Notes: generated by a model not told the origin, from the sequence alone. DNA of 64,000 bases from Opitutaceae bacterium (GCA_016711225.1 JADJTK010000024.1:24556-88555), one strand, 5' to 3'; shown: positions 1 through 6,973, numbered from the stretch's first letter. Numbers and translations are program-made.

Positions 1-963
1 GCCGACGCCGAGCGACTGCTTCTCCGTATCCAGGAGGGGCGCTTACCGGGGTTTCAGCTCACCCGCCCGGCCGAGCAGGCCACCGAGGTGCTCGAGGGCA
101 TGGATCCGCTCATCCATCCGTTGCTCGCCGACCATGCCGTGCGCGAATTCGCCCGGGAGACACTCTGGATCAATGCCGCCGCCGACAACGTCGAGCTCAG
201 CTCCGAACATCTGCGGGCCCGGGCGTTGGGCAGCAGCAACGTTGGCCGTTTCGCCGCCGCCTTGGAGGATATCGATGCGGCATTGGCGCTGCAGCCCAAG
301 GCTGTTCTGTGGCAGATCGACCGGGCGGTGATTCTTTCGAAGATGGGCCGAGCCGCGGAGGCCGACGTCGCCTTCGAGCAGGTGCGCCGCTTGGTCCCGC
401 AGGATGATTTTCTGCGCTCGACGCTGGCGGTGCATCGCTACGGCGAGGGCCGCTTTCACGAGGCGGGGGCGCTTTTCCGGGCTGCCCGCCCCGACGGGGC
501 GAACTTCGCCTACGAGGTAATCTTCGGCCATCTCTCCGGGTTGCGGCGCGGGGCTCCCGACCCGGCGTGGCTGGCGCGCCACCGGCTGAAATCCTCCGAA
601 TGGCCGGCGGCGATCCACCGCTTCCTGACCGGCGAGATCGACCGGGCGGCGTTGCTGCAGGCCGCGCGCGCCCCCTTCGACATGCGCACCACCGAGCAGC
701 AGTGCGAGGCGTATTTCGCCCTCTCACAGGTGGCTTTGGCCGCAGGCGACAAGGACACGGCGCTACGCGAGTTGGAGAACTGCGTGCAGTCCGGGGTGGT
801 GGGGTTCATCGAATACGATCTGGCCCGGCGCGATCTGGCGCGGCTGCGCCCTCCGCCCGTGCCCCCGGCGGAGGTGGTGCCCTCCGGGCCGGAGGCGACG
901 CCGGTGCCCGGCCCCAAGCCGGATAAAGGGGATGCTGGTGATGGCGGCGCGGCGCCGGTGTGA
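1..963 (+). CDS. TPR-repeat protein, 5' end outside window
   Basis: The frame is open from base 1, so the start lies upstream; 320 residues are visible. They contain two or three tetratricopeptide-like helical hairpins (around residues 75-180, for example the DIDAALALQPKAV segment) and end in a Pro/Ala/Gly-rich tail of about 40 residues. TPR domains are protein-interaction scaffolds. No catalytic motif is visible, and any signal peptide or lipobox would lie outside the window. The gene stops at TGA 961-963 and is followed directly by repeat-rich intergenic DNA. The partner and pathway cannot be inferred from what is present. Confidence 0.8.
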   Translation, partial: ADAERLLLRIQEGRLPGFQLTRPAEQATEVLEGMDPLIHPLLADHAVREFARETLWINAAADNVELSSEHLRARALGSSNVGRFAAALEDIDAALALQPKAVLWQIDRAVILSKMGRAAEADVAFEQVRRLVPQDDFLRSTLAVHRYGEGRFHEAGALFRAARPDGANFAYEVIFGHLSGLRRGAPDPAWLARHRLKSSEWPAAIHRFLTGEIDRAALLQAARAPFDMRTTEQQCEAYFALSQVALAAGDKDTALRELENCVQSGVVGFIEYDLARRDLARLRPPPVPPAEVVPSGPEATPVPGPKPDKGDAGDGGAAPV

Positions 964-1657
964 GCGAGGGAGGTTGAATGCTCACTACCCGCTGCTCGCT
1001 CCTCGCTCCTTTTGTTTTTACCGCAAAGAACGCAAAGAGCGCAGAGGTTCGGAAAAACGGTCACGGAGGGCACCGAGGGGGAGGAGGCCACAGAGATCCT
1101 ATTGCCTTCCTGCTCTTGCTCCTGCTCGTGCTCTTCCGTTCGTCGCGACGTTCGCCAGAACGTCGGGCTCCGCTCCGTATCCGTCGTCGATGGACAGCGC
1201 AGCCGTTCAGCCCCGCCCTAGCGAAGCCGCCAGCGCTTCGGCCGGAGTCCGTCCATGGTGTAGGCCACCGCGGTGAGGTGGCCTGTTCGTCTGGAGAGGG
1301 CGGATCTCCGCGTAATCCGAGGGAGTTTCCCCGATCTGCGTCTATCCGCGTTCATCTGCGGTTTCACTTCCTCCGGAATAGGAAACCACGGATTCACGCG
1401 GATGAACACGGATAAGGCATTCGGAGAGAGGTCACAGCAAGGAAGGCAAAGCATCGGAAGTTTCACCACAGAGGTCACGGAGACCACAGAGACTCGGAAG
1501 AGGTTAACCGCAAAGAACGCAGAGAGCGCAGAGGATCGGAATAGGTGCCCGCGGATTTCACGGATGGCGCGGATCGATCCTGCGACCAACTAAGGTTTTG
1601 CGCGGCGCAAAACCTGGGTCGTCTCCCTGCAGGAGGCCTGGCTCGGCCATTATCCCC
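964..1657. repeat. Intergenic repeat block (cacagag / cgcagag / cacggat families)
   Basis: About 0.7 kb without a convincing gene. It holds short degenerate repeats of three kinds: accgcaaagaacgcaaag / gcagagg units (near 1019-1050 and 1506-1535), caccacagaggtcacggag units (near 1464-1495), and an inverted pair of atccgcgttcatctgcgg / cacggattcacgcggat units (near 1345-1415). The same families recur at 8160-8455 and 35048-35100. Short ORFs here are low-complexity translations of the repeats. The block separates the TPR gene from the distal end of the integron. Confidence 0.75.
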
Positions 1658-1758
1658 AAGGCGCCCCGCGCGCCGACGGCTGATAAGGACCGGAACCGGA
1701 CGGACCCGTACGCCGGGTGGTGTGGGGGCCGGCGGCTAACTACCGCCGGCTACCCGAT
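1658..1758 (+). mobile_element. Group II intron 3'-terminal fragment (IIC-attC type)
   Basis: About 100 bp closely matching the last part of the mini-intron at 2961-3211. It has the domain V-like hairpin (cggacccgtacgccgggtgg), the domain VI hairpin CCGGCGG-ctaacta-CCGCCGG with an unpaired A suitable as branch point, and the 3' end CTACCCGAT. The next bases (TGGGC) complete a cassette core site if GT preceded the insertion. The 5' part is absent and no reverse transcriptase is present, so the fragment is immobile. It marks the truncated distal end of the cassette array. Its plus orientation is opposite to the cassette genes, as known for attC-targeting group IIC introns. Confidence 0.7.
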
Positions 1759-1764
1759 TGGGCA

Positions 1765-2220
1765 TCATTTTGATCCGAAGTTGGTTGTTTCGATCCAGAA
1801 GGTGGCTGGCCTTGATTGGTCTCGGTCAAGCCCCCGCCCGTCGCCATCGAACACAACGCTATATAGGTAAACGCCTGCAGGGACACCCGCCGCCCGGCCT
1901 TTTTTCGACATAGTCGCCAGCACCGATTTCTCGAAACCTTCTGTCGTCGCACGAAGGACCTTCCAAGCTGCCAAATGATGGCTCTCGTCGACAACAATCT
2001 CGAGCAGCACTTCACCGTAAGCCCCGGCACGCTTCTCCGAGTACGGATATCGCGGCGGCGGCAGTCCAAAGTGACCCTTAACCTCAAGCGGCGGCGGCGA
2101 GGCAGGGAATGGCGGAGGGCTCCACCGCGCCACACTTTGTTGCTCGTCGAGCACAGATGGACCGGACGCGTAGCCCGGTAGGACAAGGCTGAATATAAAG
2201 ACTGCAACGATTGCTTTCAT
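1765..2220 (-). CDS. Cassette A: exported TonB C-terminal-like protein
   Basis: 151 residues. A signal peptide is visible at residues 1-19 (hydrophobic VAVFIFSLVLPGYASG). The rest resembles a TonB-type C-terminal domain: RYPYSEKRAGAYGEVLLEIV, then DESHHLAAWKVLRAT, then FEKSVLATM. In TonB_C proteins this fold contacts outer-membrane receptors, but there is no N-terminal membrane anchor plus Pro-rich linker here, so it is not a canonical energy transducer. It is the most distal cassette. The stop at 1765-1767 sits a few bases from the remaining edge of its attC, which is interrupted by the group II fragment. The start ATG lies 10 bp from the next attC. Function unknown. Confidence 0.7.
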   Translation of the reverse strand: MKAIVAVFIFSLVLPGYASGPSVLDEQQSVARWSPPPFPASPPPLEVKGHFGLPPPRYPYSEKRAGAYGEVLLEIVVDESHHLAAWKVLRATTEGFEKSVLATMSKKGRAAGVPAGVYLYSVVFDGDGRGLDRDQSRPATFWIETTNFGSK

Positions 2221-2229
2221 AGATTCTGT

Positions 2230-2320
2230 GCCGAACGCTCCGGATCAGCAACGCCGAACACCGGATACTGAGGTTGAAAGGAACATCGTAGAGGCGTTGC
2301 GCTGTGACCGCTGGTTCGGC
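2230..2320 (-). other. attC site of cassette B
   Basis: 91 bp bounded by GCCGAAC (2230-2236) and GTTCGGC (2314-2320), with inner inverted arms GCAACGCC and GGCGTTGC. On the minus strand, the cassette direction, the recombining G^TTCGGC site is at the low-coordinate edge. It is one of ten comparable sites spaced by single small genes. Confidence 0.85.
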
Positions 2321-2324
2321 CGTT

Positions 2325-2867
2325 TCATTGATCGCCGACTTTAACGACCCCGATGTAATCGCTGGGCTGCTCATGATAGTCGCGGGCAACGTAATCATAG
2401 GCGAACCATTCAAATCTCGGTAGGCGCATCGCTTCCGCAAACGTCTGCGCCGGCTGACTGTCGATCGCGGCGTCAATGTCAGCAGGATGCAGGACAGCTT
2501 CGATCGCCGCTATTGCTCGATCTGCTTCGACTCCGAGCATCTCTGCGATCGGCGCCTTCGCATAACGCGAAAGGTCGACGCGCACATCGTCATCCCATCC
2601 ACAGTCGTAAGCACTGACTGCCTTGTCGCCTTCAAACAACGCGAAAGTCCATCCGTGATCCTCTGCTGACACGAAGTGCAATAGCGTCCCGGTATTTTGG
2701 GAGACAACGCGCTGATCGGGCGCGAAGGAATGATCCGCGATCACAATGGGAATCCAGCCATTCGCCGGAGGAAAGACATAGCCTTTCAGGCCAGAACGCC
2801 GGACTAGCGCGACGCCTTCGTCAATGTCGGTGCCACGTAGATGGTAGCTCTCACTAAATTCGCTCAT
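2325..2867 (-). CDS. Cassette B: hypothetical 180-aa protein
   Basis: The start is taken at ATG 2867 (MSEFSESYHLRG); the longer frame up to 2948 only translates the adjoining attC. The protein is acidic and soluble, with no signal peptide or membrane segment. It has Trp/Tyr-rich stretches (SAEDHGWTFALFEGD, SAYDCGWDDDVRVD, FEWFAYDYVARDY) and a C-terminal VGVVKVG-like end. I do not recognise a named family; the composition resembles the small acidic cassette and immunity-like proteins common in integrons, which is only an impression. The stop is 5 bp from its attC. It is an independent cassette, transcribed with the array on the minus strand. Confidence 0.75.
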   Translation of the reverse strand: MSEFSESYHLRGTDIDEGVALVRRSGLKGYVFPPANGWIPIVIADHSFAPDQRVVSQNTGTLLHFVSAEDHGWTFALFEGDKAVSAYDCGWDDDVRVDLSRYAKAPIAEMLGVEADRAIAAIEAVLHPADIDAAIDSQPAQTFAEAMRLPRFEWFAYDYVARDYHEQPSDYIGVVKVGDQ

Positions 2868-2874
2868 GTGTTTT

Positions 2875-3216
2875 GCCGAACGCTTACGGATGAGGGACGG
2901 CGGCCCCCTGACTCGGATTGGAAGGCGGGACCTTTGCCGACGTTCCATCTGGCCGCTGGTGTGCGCCCGACATGACCGTGAACCAAGAAGTGAAAGTCTT
3001 CGATGTGCGAATCCAAAACTAAAGCATTAGACGAAAGCAACTGCGACGCCGCGAGGCGCCGTGGGAAGGAAGCTGGAGTCAAAACGGCGAGCCCACCATC
3101 AGCCGGCGGCGCCCTGCGCGCCGGCGGCTGATGGAGACTGGAATCGCCCGGTACGGACCCGTACGCCGGGTGGTGTGGGGACCGGCGGCTAACTACCGCC
3201 GGCTACCCGATTAGCC
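2875..3216 (-). other. attC site of cassette C, split by a group II intron
   Basis: The left part, 2875-2960 (begins GCCGAAC, ends GGCCGCTGGT), and the right part, 3212-3216 (TAGCC), are separated by the intron at 2961-3211. Joining them gives a 91-bp attC ending GTTAGCC followed by CTCCG. That is the length of the uninterrupted sites, and CTCCG also follows the cassette D and H sites. This exact reconstruction supports both the attC call and the intron boundaries. Confidence 0.8.
2961..3211 (+). mobile_element. ORF-less miniature group IIC-attC-like intron
   Basis: 251 bp. It starts GTGCGCCCGACATGACC, fitting the bacterial group II 5' consensus GTGYG, and carries domain I-like sequence (gaaagtc, gcaactgcgacgc, gtgggaaggaagctgg). 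It then passes through a strong hairpin near 3099-3135 to domain V (cccggtacggacccgtacgccgggtgg), domain VI (CCGGCGG-ctaacta-CCGCCGG, bulged A) and the 3' end CTACCCGAT. The domain I remainder to domain IV, including the reverse transcriptase ORF, is missing; full-length relatives are about 2 kb. It lies inside attC of cassette C, in the opposite orientation to the cassettes, as known for group IIC-attC introns. It could move only with a maturase supplied in trans. Confidence 0.75.
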
Positions 3217-3225
3217 CTCCGTTTT

Positions 3226-3618
3226 TCATTCTTTCCGGCCTCCGGCGACGTATACCGCACTGCTCTTCTCGGGTGGCTCGATCCTCCAACCAAATACCGC
3301 GCACACCGCGACTGCAGCAATGCGCACCGCTTGCCAGCGCGGATCGTCTGCTAGGGCTGCGGCATCGCAAAACATTCGCGCATTTGCCGCGCCTGAATGG
3401 CGGGTGATGGTCTGATCCAGGACACCGATCGCCCTTTCTTTTTCTTCCGTGAAGCCGTCTGTCCGCTCGACGCGGTACAGGTCTAGCGCGTCGCCCCAAT
3501 CGATAACGAGTTCGTCGCCGATGCAAACGAACGGTGGGCAAAGAGCGATCTGAGCCTTCGCGTCCGCCGCAAGGGCAAGCGTCGCGCGCCGAAATTCAAT
3601 CTCTCGCCGGGTGCTCAT
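3226..3618 (-). CDS. Cassette C: hypothetical 130-aa protein
   Basis: The start is at ATG 3618 (MSTRREIEFRRATLALAADAK), because the upstream frame extension is attC sequence. It is a soluble protein with an N-terminal helical segment, a central IGDELVIDWGDALDLYRV stretch and a moderately hydrophobic C-terminal helix (AVRIAAVAVCAVFGW). No family is recognised. The stop at 3226-3228 lies next to the attC remnant that borders the mini-intron, so the gene is downstream of nothing but its own core site. It is flanked by attC sites on both sides. Confidence 0.72.
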   Translation of the reverse strand: MSTRREIEFRRATLALAADAKAQIALCPPFVCIGDELVIDWGDALDLYRVERTDGFTEEKERAIGVLDQTITRHSGAANARMFCDAAALADDPRWQAVRIAAVAVCAVFGWRIEPPEKSSAVYVAGGRKE

Positions 3619-3625
3619 TGTCTTT

Positions 3626-3715
3626 GGCCAACGATTCAGGTGTGCCATGCCGGGCGGCAGGCGGTGATTGAAAACCGGGCACTTAACCGGCATTGGCACT
3701 GGTGGCTGGTTGGCC
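3626..3715 (-). other. attC site of cassette D
   Basis: 90 bp from GGCCAAC (3626-3632) to GTTGGCC (3709-3715). The inner arms tgccatgccggg and ccggcattggca are shared almost letter for letter with the sites at 5964, 6446 and 6974. Confidence 0.85.
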
Positions 3716-3724
3716 CTCCGTTTC

Positions 3725-4090
3725 TCATTTTGCTCTGAGTTCTGCAATTCGGGGCTGCACCCTTTGCCAGTGCCGACCGTACATCCAACGATGGTGGAAG
3801 GACCAGATTCGAATCGGTGGCCGCCGGTCATATTTGGGCGCCATCTTCTCTCTGATCCAATCTGGATTAATCCCAGCCCACTCTCCGGCCATGGAAAACA
3901 TGTTCACTTTGCAGGTCGGATAGACTTCGTAGACCAGTATCTCCTCCAGCTCCTTCGCTGAGTAACCGCTGGCGGCGAGGACCTGTGCGATCCTCTCGTG
4001 ATCTTCAGCCTGCAATTCAGTATCGAGGAAGAATTCCGAGAACGCTTCCCAGACTGGCATGCGCTCTTCGAACTGTGCGTCAGTGGGCAT
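3725..4090 (-). CDS. Cassette D: DUF7079-like protein
   Basis: 121 residues. The N-terminal half carries the pattern RMPVWEAFSEFFLDTEL, followed by RIAQVLAASGYS and ELEEILVYEVYP and then an AGEWAG motif. This matches my memory of the DUF7079 family of small alpha-helical bacterial proteins. No molecular function is established for that family. There is no signal peptide. The ATG at 4090 lies 9 bp from the neighbouring core site, with a weak GGAAGA ribosome-binding element in between. It is a single-gene cassette. Confidence 0.7.
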   Translation of the reverse strand: MPTDAQFEERMPVWEAFSEFFLDTELQAEDHERIAQVLAASGYSAKELEEILVYEVYPTCKVNMFSMAGEWAGINPDWIREKMAPKYDRRPPIRIWSFHHRWMYGRHWQRVQPRIAELRAK

Positions 4091-4098
4091 TTTCTTCC

Positions 4099-4189
4099 GG
4101 CCAACGATTCAGGTCAGGAACGCCGGCCATCCGGCTCAGTCGAAGAGGACGGGGACTTTGCCGGCGTTCCCTGTAGTGGCTGGATCGGC
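4099..4189 (-). other. attC site of cassette E
   Basis: 91 bp from GGCCAAC (4099-4105) to GATCGGC (4183-4189; first core T changed to A). The inner arms are ggaacgccgg and ccggcgttcc. It belongs to the second attC sub-type, shared with 4622-4712. Confidence 0.8.
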
Positions 4190-4205
4190 TCCGTTTTCAT
4201 CTCTT

Positions 4206-4613
4206 CTAGTCCCACCACGCGACCAATACTGGCTGCGGGTGCAATGCTGTCACTGCTGGCGGGACATTGAATCCGGATGCTGGCCCGACTTCATCAGGCT
4301 CAAGCCGAGCAAGCTGAGCTTTTAGCTCTCCTTCCGAAATGCTTCCGAAAACATACACGGTGTCCGCGAACGGCCACGAATCCGCACCCGGGTCTGGCTC
4401 CGCAATTTGCGCATAAATGGCGACGACATCTGGCCGCTGAGCGAGCGCAGCAAATGCCTTCCGGAAGACATCAATGCCTGGATGCTCGGTGAGATTGCAT
4501 CCAATGGAACCGAGATCGTCATTGCCGTCGAAGAAACGGGCGATGGGAACCAACAGCGGTTCGTCTTTTCCGGAGAGTTCTTCGACAAGGGCGTTGCGTT
4601 TTGGGGTGTTCAT
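4206..4613 (-). CDS. Cassette E: hypothetical 135-aa protein
   Basis: The start is at ATG 4613 (MNTPKRNALVEELSG), preceded on the minus strand by GGAAGAAA, which may serve as the ribosome-binding site right after the core site. It is an acidic soluble protein with features such as VPIARFFDGNDDLGSIGCNLTEHPGI and a C-terminal PVLVAWWD. No family is recognised; the size and acidity fit generic cassette proteins. No signal peptide or membrane helix. It is flanked by attC sites at 4099-4189 and 4622-4712. Confidence 0.72.
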   Translation of the reverse strand: MNTPKRNALVEELSGKDEPLLVPIARFFDGNDDLGSIGCNLTEHPGIDVFRKAFAALAQRPDVVAIYAQIAEPDPGADSWPFADTVYVFGSISEGELKAQLARLEPDEVGPASGFNVPPAVTALHPQPVLVAWWD

Positions 4614-4621
4614 TTTCTTCC

Positions 4622-4712
4622 GCCGAACGTCAGAGGTCAGGAACGCCGGGCACCGGGCTCGGTCGCAGGAGAAGGGACTTTCCCCGGCGTTCCCTGTGGT
4701 GACTTGTTCGGC
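4622..4712 (-). other. attC site of cassette F
   Basis: 91 bp from GCCGAAC (4622-4628) to GTTCGGC (4706-4712), inner arms ggaacgccgg and ccggcgttcc. The reading frame of cassette F continues through most of it. Confidence 0.85.
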
Positions 4713-5176
4713 CATCTGATTTTCCGGTCAAAACGGTTTGCGAGCCTCGCGTATATGCATGGAGGCACAATCAGCCAGCCAACTCCTACAGCCATCGAGA
4801 TCCACCAAGGGGCAAAAAAGAACACGGCAACAATCACCCAATTCCAGAGTACGGTGAACGGGAAGAAGATGGTATAGAGCATCATGTCCGAAAAGCGGAT
4901 CAGATTGCTTTGCTGATTGTAGTTTGGAACCAGGTGATCGAACCTCGAATAGAACCATATCCAGAGGGCGGCGAAGACCAGATATGGCATCAAGCTACGT
5001 ATTCGACTCTTCTTAGGCGAAGCTCCGATACGGCCGCCAGCAAAGTGAACGACGAAAGGAGTGGCGAGAATCACGATGACGATGGCGATCGCCGCGATAC
5101 GACCCTGTGGCGACGAAAATCGATCGAACTGCAGATAGGCCGAGTTGCAGTACGGACATGCGAGAAAGGGAGTCAT
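4637..5176 (-). CDS. Cassette F: membrane protein with CPYC motif, reads into attC
   Basis: 179 residues. It begins MTPFLACPYCNSAYLQFDR, so a CPYC pair sits near the N-terminus like half of a zinc ribbon. Hydrophobic helices follow at about residues 28-48, 62-82, 98-122 and 125-145, which suggests an inner-membrane protein with three or four spans. The last 25 or so residues (after NRFDRKIRWPNKS) are encoded by the attC itself, so this cassette has no stop before its recombination site. No named family is recognised. Confidence 0.72.
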   Translation of the reverse strand: MTPFLACPYCNSAYLQFDRFSSPQGRIAAIAIVIVILATPFVVHFAGGRIGASPKKSRIRSLMPYLVFAALWIWFYSRFDHLVPNYNQQSNLIRFSDMMLYTIFFPFTVLWNWVIVAVFFFAPWWISMAVGVGWLIVPPCIYARLANRFDRKIRWPNKSPQGTPGKVPSPATEPGARRS

Positions 5177-5187
5177 CTTTATCTTCT

Positions 5188-5278
5188 GCCGAACGTTTAC
5201 GGATGAGCCACGCCGGGTCCTGGTGTGGTAGGTGAAACGGGCTCTTTACCGGCGTTGGCCTCTGGCCGCTGGTTGGGC
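5188..5278 (-). other. attC site of cassette G
   Basis: 91 bp from GCCGAAC (5188-5194) to GTTGGGC (5272-5278). Inner arms are ccacgccggg and ccggcgttgg. The C-terminus of cassette G is encoded inside it. Confidence 0.83.
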
Positions 5279-5616
5279 GTTTCTTCTCTGGTTCGAATGG
5301 CTCTAATCTCTGCTGATAACTGAAAGATCTCCTTCTGCTGCATCTCATCATTCATCTTGTGGTAACAGTAATGACGATATGTGCCCAGAAAAACGGTGAG
5401 ACAGAAGCAAGACCAGGCTAGATGGACATGGAGCTTTTTCCATTTCCCAACCAGCACAATTATACCGCACAGCAGAATCAACAATGGAGCCGCGGATTTG
5501 CTCCCATGCGGCTCATCCAGATGGCCGACCGGCGCAGTGGACACTTCGGCTGCCAATATTAGGAAGAACACGGCGGTGAAGACCTTCCAGACGATATTTC
5601 GAATCTGAGCGCTCAT
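5197..5616 (-). CDS. Cassette G: small membrane protein, reads into attC
   Basis: 139 residues from ATG 5616 (MSAQIRNIVWKVF); the TTG 12 bases further out lies in the core site and is unlikely. Hydrophobic segments lie at about residues 8-24, 46-60 and 68-84. A basic, charged C-terminal region follows (QKEIFQLSAEIRAIRTREE, possibly coiled coil). The last 25 or so residues, ending in a Pro-rich stretch, come from the attC, as in cassette F. No family is recognised. Confidence 0.7.
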   Translation of the reverse strand: MSAQIRNIVWKVFTAVFFLILAAEVSTAPVGHLDEPHGSKSAAPLLILLCGIIVLVGKWKKLHVHLAWSCFCLTVFLGTYRHYCYHKMNDEMQQKEIFQLSAEIRAIRTREETPNQRPEANAGKEPVSPTTPGPGVAHP

Positions 5617-5622
5617 GTATTT

Positions 5623-5714
5623 GGCCAACGCTTCATAGGTGAGGGACGACGGGCACCAGACTTTGCCGAAGGAAGGGACGCTTCCCCGGAGTTCCTTCTA
5701 GTGTCTGGTTCGGC
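5623..5714 (-). other. attC site of cassette H
   Basis: 92 bp from GGCCAAC (5623-5629) to GTTCGGC (5708-5714). The inner region is more diverged (gacgacgggcacc and ccccggagttcc) but keeps the outer core sites and the length. Confidence 0.8.
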
Positions 5715-5721
5715 CGGGTCT

Positions 5722-5949
5722 TCATTTCTTCAGCTGTGTCGCGAGCAGAATGAGCAGGCAGATTCCGGCAAAACTGCCGCCGAAGGCTTTCATGAAGAAG
5801 ATCCAGCCGCTTTCAGGAATCGACCCGAAGCCCAGCTTGTCGCTCTGCGCTTTCTTTGCCTTCCCAAGCGGTCGCGCAAACACCACCAGCGCGATGCCGA
5901 CAATCATCCCGAGACTGCCGAACCAAAACGGGAACGAGTCGAAGGTCAT
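5722..5949 (-). CDS. Cassette H: 75-aa two-helix membrane protein
   Basis: A small protein with two predicted transmembrane helices (about residues 6-25, WFGSLGMIVGIALVVFA, and 49-71, WIFFMKAFGGSFAGICLLILL) joined by a basic loop (RPLGKAKKAQSDK). No signal peptidase site is evident. ATG 5949 and a stop next to the attC edge define a compact cassette. No family is recognised; small hydrophobic proteins are common integron cargo. Confidence 0.65.
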   Translation of the reverse strand: MTFDSFPFWFGSLGMIVGIALVVFARPLGKAKKAQSDKLGFGSIPESGWIFFMKAFGGSFAGICLLILLATQLKK

Positions 5950-5963
5950 GGGCTTCTTCTTTC

Positions 5964-6053
5964 GCCGAACGTTTCAGGTGTGCCATGCCGGGCGGCTGGC
6001 GGTGATTGGAAACCGGGCGCTTCCCCGGCATTGGCACTGGTGTCTGGTTCGCC
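5964..6053 (-). other. attC site of cassette I
   Basis: 90 bp from GCCGAAC (5964-5970) to GTTCGCC (6047-6053). The inner arms tgccatgccggg and cccggcattggca match 3626, 6446 and 6974 nearly exactly. Confidence 0.87.
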
Positions 6054-6062
6054 CTCCGTTTT

Positions 6063-6440
6063 TCATCTGCGTAATTGATTGGCGGCAACCTCGAAGCCCT
6101 GTGCTGCCGCATAGTCCGACGCTCGGGCCCCGAACGCATCGGATAGGGCTGGGTCGGCACCTGCACGCAGAAGCTTCTGAATGAGGTCAAGATCTCCGAC
6201 ACTTGCCGCTTCCATCAACGGTGTGGTGCCATTCGAATCCTTCGCATCGATTTCGGCGCCATGCGCGATGAGTAGCTCAACAATCGCATGGTGGCCGCCG
6301 ACAACAGCCTCGTGTAGCGCTGTGCGACTCAAGGAATCACGAACACAGGGCGATCCATTTTGGGATAGATACAAGGCCACCGACCCGAGATCCCCATCCT
6401 CTGCAGATGTGATGAATGATTCTTTGGCTTCGTCGTCCAT
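6063..6440 (-). CDS. Cassette I: ankyrin-repeat protein
   Basis: 125 residues from ATG 6440 (MDDEAKESFITSAEDGDLG). Three ankyrin repeats are visible: GDLGSVALYLSQNGSPC with SRTALHEAVVGGHHAIVELLIAHGAEID (residues 17-62), KDSNGTTPLMEAASVGDLDLIQKLLRAGADP (63-95) and an incomplete third repeat with DAFGARASDYAAAQG. Ankyrin stacks bind other proteins. No enzymatic domain or signal peptide is present, so it is probably a small cytosolic binder. It is the best-recognised cargo in the array and is flanked by attC sites of the main sub-type. Confidence 0.85.
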   Translation of the reverse strand: MDDEAKESFITSAEDGDLGSVALYLSQNGSPCVRDSLSRTALHEAVVGGHHAIVELLIAHGAEIDAKDSNGTTPLMEAASVGDLDLIQKLLRAGADPALSDAFGARASDYAAAQGFEVAANQLRR

Positions 6441-6445
6441 TGCTT

Positions 6446-6535
6446 GGCGAACGCTACAGGTGTGCCATGCCGGATACCGGACGGCGATTGGAAAAGCGAC
6501 GTGATACCGGCATTGGCACTGGTGTCTGGTTCGGC
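6446..6535 (-). other. attC site of cassette J
   Basis: 90 bp from GGCGAAC (6446-6452) to GTTCGGC (6529-6535). It shares the inner arms tgccatgccgg and ccggcattggca with the other main-type sites. Confidence 0.87.
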
Positions 6536-6538
6536 CTC

Positions 6539-6967
6539 CTATTGAAGGCCATAGCCGTGAGGAGGAGTGCTGAATCGGGGGAGGTAACGGATCTCCCTGA
6601 CTTCGATATAGTAAAAATAGAACGGCTGTGGGATCTCCTGTATCATGCCTCCGCTGGGCCAATGCGAAAACTTCTTCACGACTCCGGATACTGCGACCGC
6701 CTTCCCTGAGTCATTGAGCATCGCGTCGGTCGTCTTCCCGCGCAAGCTGTACAAGACTCCATCCAATGTGGCCACACATATGCCGCACGGCCCCTTTGTC
6801 TCTACCCAGACGACCCCTTCCACGGTGATGCTCTGGTCGAGCTGGTTCTCGAATACCAAGCGATGTTTTTCTTGTGTGTGATACAGCGGAGGATTCTTCC
6901 AGGGCGAAGGAGACGCGCACCCCGATAGCGCTATCACAGCGACGGAGAGGAGAATTGGCGTCTTCAT
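6539..6967 (-). CDS. Cassette J: lipoprotein
   Basis: 142 residues from ATG 6967. The N-terminus MKTPILLSVAVIALSGCASP is a clear lipoprotein signal with lipobox LSGC (Cys at about residue 17), so the protein should be lipid-anchored in the envelope. The mature part is beta-rich (TVEGVVWVETKGPCGICVATLDGVLYSL) with a CGIC pair, and ends in an aromatic stretch (PFYFYYIEVREIRYL). No family is recognised. An alternative start further upstream would only translate attC. Confidence 0.75.
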   Translation of the reverse strand: MKTPILLSVAVIALSGCASPSPWKNPPLYHTQEKHRLVFENQLDQSITVEGVVWVETKGPCGICVATLDGVLYSLRGKTTDAMLNDSGKAVAVSGVVKKFSHWPSGGMIQEIPQPFYFYYIEVREIRYLPRFSTPPHGYGLQ

Positions 6968-6973
6968 TCTTTT

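Noticed and set aside
2972..3022. Short plus-strand ORF (MTVNQEVKVF...) within the mini-intron
   Set aside because: It lies in the domain I region of the intron; no coding support.
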